From an uncultured beta proteobacterium (GTDB lineage: Bacteria > Pseudomonadota > Gammaproteobacteria > Burkholderiales > Burkholderiaceae_C), in contig CAIJOK010000144.1 of the NCBI GenBank assembly GCA_903822205.1, forward strand, positions 1 through 55,051: a DNA stretch of 55,051 bases, written 5' to 3'. The number at the start of each line of letters is the position of its first letter. Within the stretch, counting starts at the first letter, position 1. Below are positions 38,463 through 47,006 of the stretch, one piece after another. The notes beneath the pieces are model-generated. The model was not told where the DNA came from, searched no databases, and saw nothing but the letters and a program-made list of their open reading frames with translations. Made by a program: the position numbers and the translations under genes.

Positions 38463-38691
38463 AAAACGGTGAGATCAAAACACAGGGCAACGAGAAAAAC
38501 AGTGGGCGCACACCAGCCCAAACATGCCGCGCCTGATGGCCCAAAATGGCCAGAGGGTTAAGAGGCGGCGGATTCTAGGAGGCAAGCCCTGTGAGGTGGG
38601 ACTGACTTTTCGGGTCGCCTGGCATGATGAAACTGGCTTGTGATGACACGTCAAATAGGCAGCAATCGCTGAAATTCCCTACAATGAATGG

Positions 38692-39081
38692 ATGCGATCG
38701 TTTTGCCTTTTCCTGTGTTTTAGCCTTTTCAGTAGCCTGTTCCATGTGGCAGCGATGCCTGTGGAAACAATTTCGACATATGACACCCATCAGGTGAATG
38801 TACAGGTGAATGTACAGGTGAATGTACATGTGAATTCACAGGTGACTGCTCACGTGACGGGCCATTGTGATGAACAAGCAAACACCTCGGCATTACCTGC
38901 TGTCAAATGTTCCCAACTCGGACATTTATGCTGCTTTGGGCTGATGGCAATCGTCACACCATTCTCGCGTAACTTTAATGTGGATATCGGTGGACTTATC
39001 AACCCCATGGTGTCCACCCTTGATCTTCAACATCGTCCCAACAAGTTGTACAAGCCGCCAAAGTTCTTTCTCCTTTCTTAA
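38692..39081 (+). CDS. Small secreted Cys-containing protein with VNVQ repeats
   Basis: A 129-residue protein with an N-terminal signal-like hydrophobic stretch (CLFLCFSLFSSLFHVAA). Next is a 24-residue tract of alternating Gln/His-Val repeats encoded by 12-bp units, then a Cys-bearing segment (HCDEQ ... KCSQLGHLCCFGLMA). The C-terminus reads QHRPNKLYKPPKFF. The Cys pattern and 'RPPK' end resemble small DUF2946-like exported proteins near copper genes, but this is weak. It lies just upstream of the DUF6803-like gene, probably transcribed with it. Confidence 0.5.
   Translation: MRSFCLFLCFSLFSSLFHVAAMPVETISTYDTHQVNVQVNVQVNVHVNSQVTAHVTGHCDEQANTSALPAVKCSQLGHLCCFGLMAIVTPFSRNFNVDIGGLINPMVSTLDLQHRPNKLYKPPKFFLLS
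38791..38856 (+). repeat. 12-bp tandem repeat within a secreted-protein gene
   Basis: Three exact CAGGTGAATGTA units (38791-38826) are followed by degenerate units (CATGTGAATTCA, CAGGTGACTGCT, CACGTGACGGGC), giving a four-residue protein repeat. Confidence 0.95.
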
Positions 39082-39132
39082 AGCTTCTTTTTGACCTGAT
39101 GGGTCGGGTTACTTTTATTATTGGAGAAATTT

Positions 39133-39639
39133 ATGAACATGACGCATTACATGGAATTGCTGTCCGTTAATCAGCCTTGGAACTTGTTGCTTTTTATGGG
39201 GATACCTGTGGTATTCGCAGAAACCCTGGCCATCACAGAGTTGTACGTGCTCTTTACAAGAAAATGTACCGGTTGGGTTCAAGGCTTGAATCGTGCTGCC
39301 GGTATTTTTGTGGGGCTTTACTTCATCGGCGTGATTGTTTACCTGATGGCAACTGCCGTTGTGCCCATCACCAAGGCAGGTGAGTGGCGCACCGCGATTG
39401 ACGTGATTGCCGTGGGTAGCTATTTGATTGCCGGATTGCCGCTGATCTACATCGCCATGCAAGAGCTTGGCATCGTCAGCCGAAGTGCCAGTCAAGAGCA
39501 AAAGAAAAAGGTTCACGCCATTTGTGTGGCAATTTTCTTGGTATTTGGTCACGTTGCGATGATCGCAGGGATGCTTGATCCTTCGCTGCTTGGCTATGGC
39601 GCTGCAGCCGAACATGGCATGCATATCGGGCAACAATGA
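39133..39639 (+). CDS. DUF6803-like integral membrane protein
   Basis: A 168-residue protein with five hydrophobic segments (NLLLFMGIPVVFAETLAI, AAGIFVGLYFIGVIVYLMATAV, VIAVGSYLIAGLPLIYIAM, ICVAIFLVFGHVAMIAGML). The N-terminus MTHYMELLSVNQPWN and the ending GMLDPSLLG fit the DUF6803 pattern as I remember it. GGAGA lies 7 nt before the ATG at 39133. Function unknown. A strong hairpin follows at 39646-39681. Confidence 0.7.
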   Translation: MNMTHYMELLSVNQPWNLLLFMGIPVVFAETLAITELYVLFTRKCTGWVQGLNRAAGIFVGLYFIGVIVYLMATAVVPITKAGEWRTAIDVIAVGSYLIAGLPLIYIAMQELGIVSRSASQEQKKKVHAICVAIFLVFGHVAMIAGMLDPSLLGYGAAAEHGMHIGQQ

Positions 39640-39645
39640 CCCTCG

Positions 39646-39681
39646 TTGGACGGCATCTGTGGTTTCACAGATGCCGTCCAA
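39646..39681 (+). terminator. Perfect 16-bp hairpin
   Basis: TTGGACGGCATCTGTG and its exact reverse complement flank a GTTT loop, 6 bp after the membrane-protein stop and 22 bp before the dioxygenase start. There is no T-run, so it may act as a processing or attenuation signal rather than a classical terminator. Confidence 0.6.
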
Positions 39682-39703
39682 TGATGACGATGGCATTGGA
39701 TTG

Positions 39704-40525
39704 ATGATGAGTACCAGCACAAAGTCTCCTGTATTTTTTTTATCGCATGGCGCTCCCACTTTTGCAATTGAGCCTGGAGCACTGGGTTCTACTTTACAAA
39801 TACTGGGTGAGCAGTTGTCAAACCTCAGAGCTGTGTTAGTTTTGTCACCACATTGGCAGACAAAAAATCTAGCGATCATGAGCACGATTTTGCCAAAAAC
39901 GATGCATGATTTTGGTGGTTTTCCTTCAAAATTGTATGACTTGCAGTATCAGGCTAAAGGTCAACCAGATATTGCCAAAGAGGCTGCCATACTGCTGGCC
40001 ACTGCGGGTTGGACCACGCAATTCGATGACCACCGTGGGTTTGATCATGGTGCTTGGGTTCCACTGATGCACTTGCTGCCAAAGGCCCATATTCCAGTAT
40101 TTCAGGTATCCATGCCTTTTGATCTGAACACCCAACAGGCTTTCAAGTTGGGACAAACGTTGGAACCATTGCGTCATCATGGCGTGCTCATCGTTGCCTC
40201 TGGCAATATGACGCACAATCTGGGTGAGTTACGCTCGCCAGACAGCCTGCCAGTAGACTATGCCCAGGAATTTGCAAGCTGGGTCAAAACCAAGCTTATT
40301 TCCAACGCGATCAATTCGCTGATGCTATACCGGACTGAAGCGCCATACGCCGAGCGTGCTCACCCCACCGAAGAACATTTTTTGCCTCTGTTGTTCGCCT
40401 TGGGCACACTGGGCACTCGTGATGCAGTGCAATTTATCGCAGGTGGAACGACCTACGGTGTGCTGTCGATGGATTCATACGCATGGGGTATGCCCAATCA
40501 CGGAACGGTTCGATCGTTGGTTTAA
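39704..40525 (+). CDS. LigB/DODA-type extradiol dioxygenase family protein
   Basis: A 273-residue cytosolic protein. FLSHGAPTFAIEPG, LSPHW, DFGGFPSKLYDLQY, DDHRGFDHGAWVPLMHLLP, VASGNMTHNLGEL and AHPTEEHFLPLLFALG provide the His/Glu metal ligands of the class III extradiol dioxygenase (4,5-DOPA dioxygenase-like, YgiD) family. The physiological substrate is unknown. The last codon and the stop fall in a 12-bp tandem repeat (40513-40548), so the C-terminus has been altered by repeat expansion. ATG at 39704 or 39707. Confidence 0.88.
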   Translation: MMSTSTKSPVFFLSHGAPTFAIEPGALGSTLQILGEQLSNLRAVLVLSPHWQTKNLAIMSTILPKTMHDFGGFPSKLYDLQYQAKGQPDIAKEAAILLATAGWTTQFDDHRGFDHGAWVPLMHLLPKAHIPVFQVSMPFDLNTQQAFKLGQTLEPLRHHGVLIVASGNMTHNLGELRSPDSLPVDYAQEFASWVKTKLISNAINSLMLYRTEAPYAERAHPTEEHFLPLLFALGTLGTRDAVQFIAGGTTYGVLSMDSYAWGMPNHGTVRSLV

Positions 40526-40548
40526 TCGTTGGTTTAATCGTTGGTTTA
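40513..40548 (+). repeat. 12-bp tandem repeat over the dioxygenase stop codon
   Basis: Three exact copies of ATCGTTGGTTTA; the stop TAA (40523-40525) spans the junction of the first two copies. Confidence 0.95.
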
Positions 40549-40628
40549 GCAAAGCTAACAAGATCGTTTGTCTCTATCGGGCATCGTCCCTGCCCTGCTT
40601 TATTGTCCTATTTGATTTTTCCCACTTG

Positions 40629-41726
40629 ATGTCCTTGATGTCCTTAACCTTTCCCCAAAAAAGAGCCTTGGTTTGGCTGATGCTGCTGGTGGGCACGGCT
40701 TACGTTTTGTGGCTGTTGGCCCCTGTGCTGACACCGTTTGTGGTGGCCGCCATTTTGGCCTATGCCCTGACCCCCTTGGTGGACCGGCTCACAGCCATTG
40801 GCCGGGGCCGGCTGCCTCGCGTTCTGGCTGTCACAGCCGTTTTGCTGGTGTTTATCGTGCTGGTGCTGGCCTTGGCTTTGCTGATCGTGCCAATTTTGCT
40901 CAAGCAATTGCCCCTGCTGCGCGCCCAGTTGCCCCCCTTGCTGGACCACCTGAGTACGCGGGTGCAGCCGGTGTTGGCGCAATTGGGTCTGCCGGTTGCG
41001 CTGGATGTTTCAAGTCTCAAGGCTTTTTTGATGGAGCACCTCAGTGCCAACCTGCAAGACAGCGTGGGGCCTTTGCTGGCATCGGTCAAACTGGGTGGCA
41101 GTGTGGCAATGTCTGTGCTGGGCAACGCCGTGCTGATCCCTGTCGCCTTGTTTTACTGGCTGCTGGAGTGGCATCGTCTGGTAGCCACCTTGCAGTCTCT
41201 GGTGCCGCAGCGCCTGCGCCCCTCTGTTGTGCGCTTTTGCCTGGAGTCTGACCTGGTGCTGGGGCAATACCTGCGTGGTCAGTTGATGGTCATGCTGGTG
41301 TTGGCGGTCTATTACAGCGTGGCGCTGGCGCTGTTTGGACTGGACTTGGCCCTGCCCATCGGGGTGCTGACCGGGCTGCTGATCGCTATACCCTATGTGG
41401 GGTTTGGGCTGGGCCTGATCTTGGCCACTTTGGCGGGTTTTCTTGAGTTTTCAACGCAAACGGGTCACGTCAGTGCGCTGGTCATGGTGGCGGTGGTCTA
41501 TGGCCTGGGGCAAGGGGTCGAAAGCCTGATCCTCACCCCCAAGCTGGTGGGTGACCGCATCGGTCTGCATCCGCTGGCGGTCATTTTTGCGCTGCTGGCG
41601 TTTGGACAGGTGCTGGGCATGGTGGGCATCCTGGTGGCGCTGCCGGTCAGTGCCGTGCTGCTGGTGGCCATGCGGCGCGTCCACCAGGCCTATTTGGACA
41701 GCAGCCTGTACAGGGACGCATCGTGA
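40629..41726 (+). CDS. AI-2E/PerM family permease
   Basis: A 365-residue polytopic inner-membrane protein. N-terminal helices (ALVWLMLLVGTAYVLWLLAPVLTPFVVAAILAYALTPLVDRL) lead to an amphipathic region, followed by C-terminal helices with GVLTGLLIAIPYVGFGLG and the family-typical LTPKLVGDRIGLHPLAVIFALLAFGQVLG...LVALPVSAVLLV. Members transport small molecules or Na+/H+; the substrate is unknown. Two ATGs (40629, 40638) come from a 9-bp duplication TTGATGTCC. In relatives hda usually follows; here an istB remnant does. Confidence 0.9.
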   Translation: MSLMSLTFPQKRALVWLMLLVGTAYVLWLLAPVLTPFVVAAILAYALTPLVDRLTAIGRGRLPRVLAVTAVLLVFIVLVLALALLIVPILLKQLPLLRAQLPPLLDHLSTRVQPVLAQLGLPVALDVSSLKAFLMEHLSANLQDSVGPLLASVKLGGSVAMSVLGNAVLIPVALFYWLLEWHRLVATLQSLVPQRLRPSVVRFCLESDLVLGQYLRGQLMVMLVLAVYYSVALALFGLDLALPIGVLTGLLIAIPYVGFGLGLILATLAGFLEFSTQTGHVSALVMVAVVYGLGQGVESLILTPKLVGDRIGLHPLAVIFALLAFGQVLGMVGILVALPVSAVLLVAMRRVHQAYLDSSLYRDAS

Positions 41727-41805
41727 TGCGGGTGAGACGCAGGTGACAGGCAGCATCATTCGGGGGCACTGCCTGCTGAGCCGATACAGTGGATGGTGAG
41801 TTCGA

Positions 41806-42009
41806 CCGCAGCGACTCGCCGGCCAAATTGAAGCGGTGATTGTTTTGAATCACCCGATCCCGAATCGCATCGGCAACAGTGGCATCGCCAATCCACGCAT
41901 GCCAGTGCTCAATGGGCAACTGGCTTGTGATGATGGTGGCCTTGTGGCGCAAGCGCATCAAAATCCAGCGCTCTACCACCTGCGCGGCATCACGGGTTGG
42001 TCGTGGCAA
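41806..42009 (-). pseudogene. IS21-family istB remnant
   Basis: The minus strand encodes QVVERWILMRLRHKATIITS, then QLPIEHWHAWIGDATVADAI and RDRVIQNNHRFNLAGESLR. This is the C-terminal third of an IstB/DnaC-type transposition helper ATPase. Walker A and B regions, istA and intact ends are absent. The frame then runs on into sequence antisense to the permease. It marks an old IS21 insertion/deletion at the edge of the accessory region. The following 42010-42192 holds no gene. Confidence 0.8.
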
Positions 42010-42192
42010 AACCAGACCGCATCTGGCAGTACGATGAAGTGGTGGTGTCTTGTGTGATCAGCGTTTAGGGGGCATCGTTGGGGCCAGTTTTTTTCACATA
42101 TTTCAGGTAAGGGGCACAGTAACGACACAACCTGTCAAAGGCCCCTGTTAAATTAGCCGCATCGCTTTGAATTAAATCCTAAATCATCTGCC

Positions 42193-42402
42193 ATGCCCAT
42201 TGCGCCACCAGCTATCCACTACACCTGCACCGCCTGCGGCTGGTCCAAAACCGTATCACCGCGCAGCGATGCCCTGATGTTGGGCGACTATTATTCTGCA
42301 TGCCCCCAGTGTGACCATGAATCACTGACAGCCCGCCAAGCCAATGTGGCCGAGGTGGCGATTGGGCAGTTAGGCGATTTGCTCCAGCGCCTTTGGCGTT
42401 AA
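42193..42402 (+). CDS. Small zinc-ribbon protein
   Basis: A 69-residue protein with two CxxC pairs (YTCTACGW ... SACPQCDH), a likely zinc ribbon, and a C-terminal helix (VAEVAIGQLGDLLQRLWR). Function unknown. It lies 87 bp before the HerA-type ATPase gene in the same direction; a separate promoter for that gene is possible at 42447-42474. Confidence 0.7.
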   Translation: MPIAPPAIHYTCTACGWSKTVSPRSDALMLGDYYSACPQCDHESLTARQANVAEVAIGQLGDLLQRLWR

Positions 42403-42446
42403 TCGACGGCTAATCAACGGCCAATAAGCGGCTGGTTATGGCAAGT

Positions 42447-42474
42447 TTGACTGCAATTTTTTCTTTGTAATGAT
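42447..42474 (+). promoter_or_regulatory. Candidate promoter of the HerA-Hsp70 cluster
   Basis: TTGACT (42447-42452, 5 of 6 to the -35 consensus), a 16-bp AT-rich spacer, then AATGAT (42469-42474, 4 of 6 to the -10). It starts 43 bp and ends 15 bp before the ATPase ATG. The close spacing implies a short leader. Confidence 0.35.
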
Positions 42475-42489
42475 CGGAAACCCACCCCC

Positions 42490-45400
42490 ATGACACCTAA
42501 CAAACCCACCCAGACCAGTCTCAAAACCCAAACCACCGAATTGGCGTGGAATGCGCCCGCGTTTCATGCCATGACGCAGTTACCCAACCCGGGTGGCAGC
42601 GAAACCCGTTTTCGCCTGTTTCACGTCACCGAGATCGGTGAAGGCAAAGCCGGAGCCTACCGCCTGGCAATGGCCAATGTGATCGCCGGTATCAATGACC
42701 CGCGCTGCAAAGCCATCTACATTTTGTCCGGTACGCCAGAGGGCGTGGCTTTGTACATTGGCATTGCCAGCACCGAGCTTTCAGACGAAGCCCTGCATGA
42801 AATGGCCAAAACATTGCGCGCATCGTTTGAGGGTAACTTTTTGGGTGCCAAACTTGAAGACATCAAAAAAGGCAATGCGGCGGTCGATGCCATGATGGCC
42901 TCGTCCAAACATCTTGGCCGGATCACGGGTGTGCCCTCATTTAACGAAGATGCCAGCCATGTGGGCGATGAAGACTTTCAGGGTATTGAACGCCTGGCCA
43001 ACAGTCTGGTGGGCGAAACCTGGCAACTGATTGTGGTGGCCGAGCCTGGCACCGACGACGAAATTCGCGCAACACTGGACCACATTTACAAATTTTCAAC
43101 CGACTTATCGTCTCGTCAAAAACAATCCGTGCAACATTCTGAAAACACGGGCTGGAGCAAGACGGACACCAAGGGCACATCCACCAGTGATACCTACGGC
43201 ACAAATGTCTCGGATACTCGTAGCAAAAATGACGGTGGTAGCACCAGTACGGGCAAAAACTCTGGCACCAGTTCAGGGTCATCCAGCAGTCGCAGTGAGG
43301 GAACAAACTCCAGTGAAACCAAAACCTTCGGCACCAATGAATCTCGCACCAGTGGCACCAGTGATTCCAATACAAAAGGAAAGAGCGACTCGCTGTCACA
43401 AGGAACGACGGGCGGCAAGGGCCTGTCCTATACCAGTGAGCGCATTGACAAACGGGTGGAGGAGGTGCAAAAACATATCAGCGAAAACCTGATCACGCGA
43501 TTTCAGCAGGGTTTGAGTAAAGGTATGTTTCGCACCGCCCTGTACGTCAGCGCCAAAGAGCAAGCCACTTACGACCGCCTGACCCGAAGCGTTTTGTCCA
43601 TCTTTCAGGGCAATGAGTCCACCATGACCCCCCTGCGTTCGGAGAAACTGGCGGTCATATCCACAGGCTTGCCTTTATCTATTCGGCGCTATTCCCGCCA
43701 AAATGCTGACACCAGTGGTGCGCTGGTCTATAGTGTGCCGTTCGAGGCCGGTACACGCGAAGTGATGGGGGCCACCTGGCTGAGTACCAAAGAGTTGTCC
43801 CTGGTAGCGGGCTTGCCTGCCAAAGAATTACCCGGGATCAAAATACGCAAAAGCGTGGACTTTGCCTTGAATACGGCTGACATCACCGGTGCGGGGGACG
43901 TCTTGACCTTGGGGTGCATTATTCAGCATGGCCGAGAACTGCCCCACAAACAGGTGCATCTGCCATTGGCTGATTTGACCAAGCACGTATTTGTGACCGG
44001 TGTCACAGGTTCTGGCAAAACCACCACGTGCATGAAGCTGCTGATGGAATCCAAATTACCCTTCATGGTGATTGAACCTGCCAAAACCGAGTACCGCGCC
44101 CTGCATGCACTCGACGACCATATTGAATATTACATATTGGGGCGCGAAGACCTGACACCGTTTCGGCTCAATCCATTTGAGTTGGTGTCTCGGCAAGAAA
44201 GCCTGTCCGGCCATATTTCCACGCTCAATGCCACGCTGGGGGCTGTATTTCCAATGGAAGCGGCCATGCCGTATCTGGTGGAAGAGGCCATTATCAAAGC
44301 CTATAAAGTCAAAGGCTGGGATATTCACACCAACGATAATTTTTTGGTCGATGACCCCTGGGCTTTGGGTAGTGATGCCTGGCCCACCTTTGGCGACATG
44401 ATCGGAGAATTGGAGGGCATTATCAAATCCAAAGGCATGGGCAAAGAATTTGAAGAAAAATACCTGGGTTCGCTGGTAGGCCGGCTGACCAATCTGACGC
44501 TCGGTGTCAAAGGCCGCATGCTCAACACCCGCCACTCGCTTGATTTTGATCAGTTACTGGATACAAGGGTTGTGATCGAACTGGAAGAACTGAAAGATGA
44601 GCAAGACAAAGCCCTGTTCATGGGCCTCATTCTGACCCGCTTGGCCGAGTGCATGAAGCACCGTCACCGCCATACCCCCGCATTCCGACATCTCACGCTG
44701 GTCGAAGAAGCGCACCGCTTGCTGTCCCGCTCCGAGCCTGGCGACCCTGGTTCCAAGAAACTGGGTGTGGATACTTTTGCCAATCTGCTGGCCGAGGTGC
44801 GCAAATATGGCGAGGGGCTGATCATTGCCGACCAAATCCCCAATAAACTGGTGTCGGATGTGATTAAAAATACCCACACAAAAATCGTTCACCGACTATT
44901 TTCTGCCGACGACCGCAATACCATCGGCGATGCCATGGGTCTGTCCGACGAACAAAAAGATTTTTTGCCCTTGCTGCAAACCGGCGAAACGATTATGTAT
45001 TGCGGGGGATGGCATGCGCCGGTGTGGGTCAAAATTGAAGAAAAAGCCAAAACCGACCGACCAGAAATTGCCGAAGAAACCATGCAGGCCAAAGGTATCG
45101 CGCAACTGTGGGCGCAACGCAGCCGATTGTTTCCCAAACTCGCGGTACGCCCTGAAATGAGCAGCGGCGCGGTGTTAGCTTGTTTTGCCAGCGAGGGCAT
45201 CAAACTGATCAATATGCTGTTGGCGGTCAATGCCGGTATAGGCGATGCCAAACGTTCTGAATATGTCGTCAAGGTTCAGCAACGTTATGCCAAAAATTAT
45301 GTCGCATCAGACAAGCAGTCGGGTTTGGATGCGGCCACCAACGCACAATTGTTAAGCTGTTTGTTTTTTGATGTCTCAGGATTTACCAGCACGGATAAAA

Positions 45401-45546
45401 CAGAAGCCTTGATGCGCGAGGTATTGCCGGTTGCTTTTGAAACACTGGCTACCTCGGTGGAGGCTTTCAAAGCGTATTGGACTGTCAATCCGGGAAAATT
45501 GATTTTGCAAAATGACGTTCAGTTCAAGAAAATGGAATCTTTTTAA
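42490..45546 (+). CDS. HerA/DUF87-type ATPase with long Ser/Thr-rich linker
   Basis: 1018 residues. The N-terminal domain (~30-210; FRLFHVTEIGEGKAG, IYILSGTPEGVALYIGIAS) leads into a low-complexity Ser/Thr/Gly/Asn/Lys linker (214-315). A HerA/VirB4-like motor follows: Walker A GVTGSGKT (504-511), Walker B LTLVEEAH (735-742), then FANLLAEVRKYGEGLIIADQIPNKLVSDVIKNTHTKIVHRL, which holds the sensor/arginine-finger region of hexameric translocases. A C-terminal ~180-residue region is unrecognised. HerA-fold motors pump DNA or protein in conflict, repair and secretion systems. No TM segment is evident. A 17-bp gap to the next gene, which has AGGAG, argues for an operon. Confidence 0.85.
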   Translation: MTPNKPTQTSLKTQTTELAWNAPAFHAMTQLPNPGGSETRFRLFHVTEIGEGKAGAYRLAMANVIAGINDPRCKAIYILSGTPEGVALYIGIASTELSDEALHEMAKTLRASFEGNFLGAKLEDIKKGNAAVDAMMASSKHLGRITGVPSFNEDASHVGDEDFQGIERLANSLVGETWQLIVVAEPGTDDEIRATLDHIYKFSTDLSSRQKQSVQHSENTGWSKTDTKGTSTSDTYGTNVSDTRSKNDGGSTSTGKNSGTSSGSSSSRSEGTNSSETKTFGTNESRTSGTSDSNTKGKSDSLSQGTTGGKGLSYTSERIDKRVEEVQKHISENLITRFQQGLSKGMFRTALYVSAKEQATYDRLTRSVLSIFQGNESTMTPLRSEKLAVISTGLPLSIRRYSRQNADTSGALVYSVPFEAGTREVMGATWLSTKELSLVAGLPAKELPGIKIRKSVDFALNTADITGAGDVLTLGCIIQHGRELPHKQVHLPLADLTKHVFVTGVTGSGKTTTCMKLLMESKLPFMVIEPAKTEYRALHALDDHIEYYILGREDLTPFRLNPFELVSRQESLSGHISTLNATLGAVFPMEAAMPYLVEEAIIKAYKVKGWDIHTNDNFLVDDPWALGSDAWPTFGDMIGELEGIIKSKGMGKEFEEKYLGSLVGRLTNLTLGVKGRMLNTRHSLDFDQLLDTRVVIELEELKDEQDKALFMGLILTRLAECMKHRHRHTPAFRHLTLVEEAHRLLSRSEPGDPGSKKLGVDTFANLLAEVRKYGEGLIIADQIPNKLVSDVIKNTHTKIVHRLFSADDRNTIGDAMGLSDEQKDFLPLLQTGETIMYCGGWHAPVWVKIEEKAKTDRPEIAEETMQAKGIAQLWAQRSRLFPKLAVRPEMSSGAVLACFASEGIKLINMLLAVNAGIGDAKRSEYVVKVQQRYAKNYVASDKQSGLDAATNAQLLSCLFFDVSGFTSTDKTEALMREVLPVAFETLATSVEAFKAYWTVNPGKLILQNDVQFKKMESF

Positions 45547-45563
45547 TTGAAGGAGTGATTATC

Positions 45564-46244
45564 ATGGGATGGTTTAGCGATTGTTGTAGCAGTGTAGGTA
45601 GTTTCTTTAGCAGCGTGGGGAGTTCAATTTGCTCAGGTTTCAGCGCCGCAGCCAGTTGGTGTGGAGAGAAATTCAGTGCCATCGTGAATGCTGGAGTTGG
45701 CATACTCAGTAGCGTAGGCAGCGTGGCCGCTAATTTACTACAGGGCTTGGGCCTGTGGGGCAAAAAAGAAACCCCCGAGGACATAGGCGACAGAGCCTTT
45801 CAAGCGCATGAGCAGGGTATATTTCCTGACACGTTTGAGAACTTTGGTCAATACATGGACAGTCTGCGTAATTTTGATCTGGACCCCAAAAAGTCCGCAG
45901 AAAGTACGACCGAACAAAAAATATTCAAAGGGCTTGAAGTTGCAGGCAGGGCCTTGGAGGATAAATACAATGCGCCAACGGGCAGTATGGCCAACGTCTG
46001 GGTATTGGCCGCAGCCAATCCAGAATACTTTACATCGGACAGGTTTCAATCCATGTTGAACTCGGGTGTGGATATTGCTTCCGTTGTCGATTATTTTGAA
46101 GGAAAATTAGGTGGGGGCGAATCACTAGAGATTGAAGACCAACTGGTGGACATCGATCAACAAACGCATGCCGACAAAAGCGAAGAAGCAAGCCGTGAAG
46201 AAATTTACGCAGCCGTTGAAACTGCCAAAAATATCTTGAACTAA
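45564..46244 (+). CDS. Hydrophobic-N-terminus small protein A
   Basis: 226 residues. The N-terminal ~65 are Ser/Gly/Ala/Val/Cys-rich and hydrophobic (CCSSVGSFFSSVGSSICSGF ... AGVGILSSVGSVAANLLQGL), likely membrane-inserting or amphipathic. The C-terminal ~150 form a charged domain shared with the next gene: IGDRAFQAHEQGI, LDPKKSAE, LAAANPEYF, VVDYFEGKLGGGESLEIEDQLVDID. No known family. The ATG at 45564 is chosen because AGGAG (45551-45555) lies 8 nt upstream. The architecture suggests a membrane-active effector or anchor with a common recognition domain. Confidence 0.8.
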   Translation: MGWFSDCCSSVGSFFSSVGSSICSGFSAAASWCGEKFSAIVNAGVGILSSVGSVAANLLQGLGLWGKKETPEDIGDRAFQAHEQGIFPDTFENFGQYMDSLRNFDLDPKKSAESTTEQKIFKGLEVAGRALEDKYNAPTGSMANVWVLAAANPEYFTSDRFQSMLNSGVDIASVVDYFEGKLGGGESLEIEDQLVDIDQQTHADKSEEASREEIYAAVETAKNILN

Positions 46245-46257
46245 GGAGCCATAAATC

Positions 46258-46935
46258 ATGATTTTCCCTTTCATTGCCGTCGCATTTTCCGCCATTGCTT
46301 CGGCAGTCGCCAGTATCGGCCCGGCTGTGGCGGGGTTTTGTGCCAATGTGCTACCCAGATTGGCCCCTTTGCTTGCAAAGGGTATGGACGCACTCAGGGT
46401 GGTTGAGAAAATTGCCGACACGGTTTCTCACGCGATGGGTATTTTTACCGGTAAAGATACCGCTGGTGACGTGGGCGACCGCGCCCTTCAGGCATCAGAC
46501 CAAGGCATTACGCCCGACCAGTTTGAAAATCATGCCGACTACATGGATGCACTGCGTCATATTGACTTGGACCCGGACAAATCGGCAAAACTGACCGATG
46601 CCCAAAAGATCGTATCGGGACTGGCGGTGGCTGGGCGCGGTCTGGACGATAAATTTGGCAGCCCCGAGGGTACGATGGGCAATCTGTTTTGGCTGGCTGC
46701 GGCCAATCCAGATTATTTTAATGCCGACAAATTAACCCAGTACCTTAAAACAGGCCAGGATATTATGTCCATCGTTGATTATTTTGATGGCAAACTGGGT
46801 GGGGGTGAATCACTTGAAGTGGAGGATGATCTCGTTCAATTGGACAAGAGCATACAACCCGACGCAGATGAAAAATCCATTCGCCAACAAATCTATGCGG
46901 CGGCTGATACGGTGCAAGGGGCGGGCCGTGAGTGA
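46258..46935 (+). CDS. Hydrophobic-N-terminus small protein B (paralogue of A)
   Basis: 225 residues, 13 bp after its paralogue, with AGGAG 10 nt before the ATG. The N-terminus is a different hydrophobic stretch (FPFIAVAFSAIASAVASIGPAVAGFCANVLPRLAPLLAKG). From VGDRALQASDQGI onward it follows protein A closely (DLDPDKSAKLTDAQKI, LAAANPDYF, IVDYFDGKLGGGESLEVEDDLVQLD), by eye somewhat over half identical. Conserved C-terminal domain with variable hydrophobic head; function unknown. Confidence 0.8.
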   Translation: MIFPFIAVAFSAIASAVASIGPAVAGFCANVLPRLAPLLAKGMDALRVVEKIADTVSHAMGIFTGKDTAGDVGDRALQASDQGITPDQFENHADYMDALRHIDLDPDKSAKLTDAQKIVSGLAVAGRGLDDKFGSPEGTMGNLFWLAAANPDYFNADKLTQYLKTGQDIMSIVDYFDGKLGGGESLEVEDDLVQLDKSIQPDADEKSIRQQIYAAADTVQGAGRE

Positions 46936-47006
46936 ATGGCATAGCGGTCGTTATTGTTGTAACCCCAATGCATCATGCCATTATCCCTGCGAGGGCAATA
47001 AAAACA

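Noticed and set aside
38791-38856. Regular 12-bp units considered as a CRISPR or iteron array
   Set aside because: Units are adjacent without spacers, in frame within a signal-peptide protein; an ordinary tandem repeat. No CRISPR array was seen anywhere.
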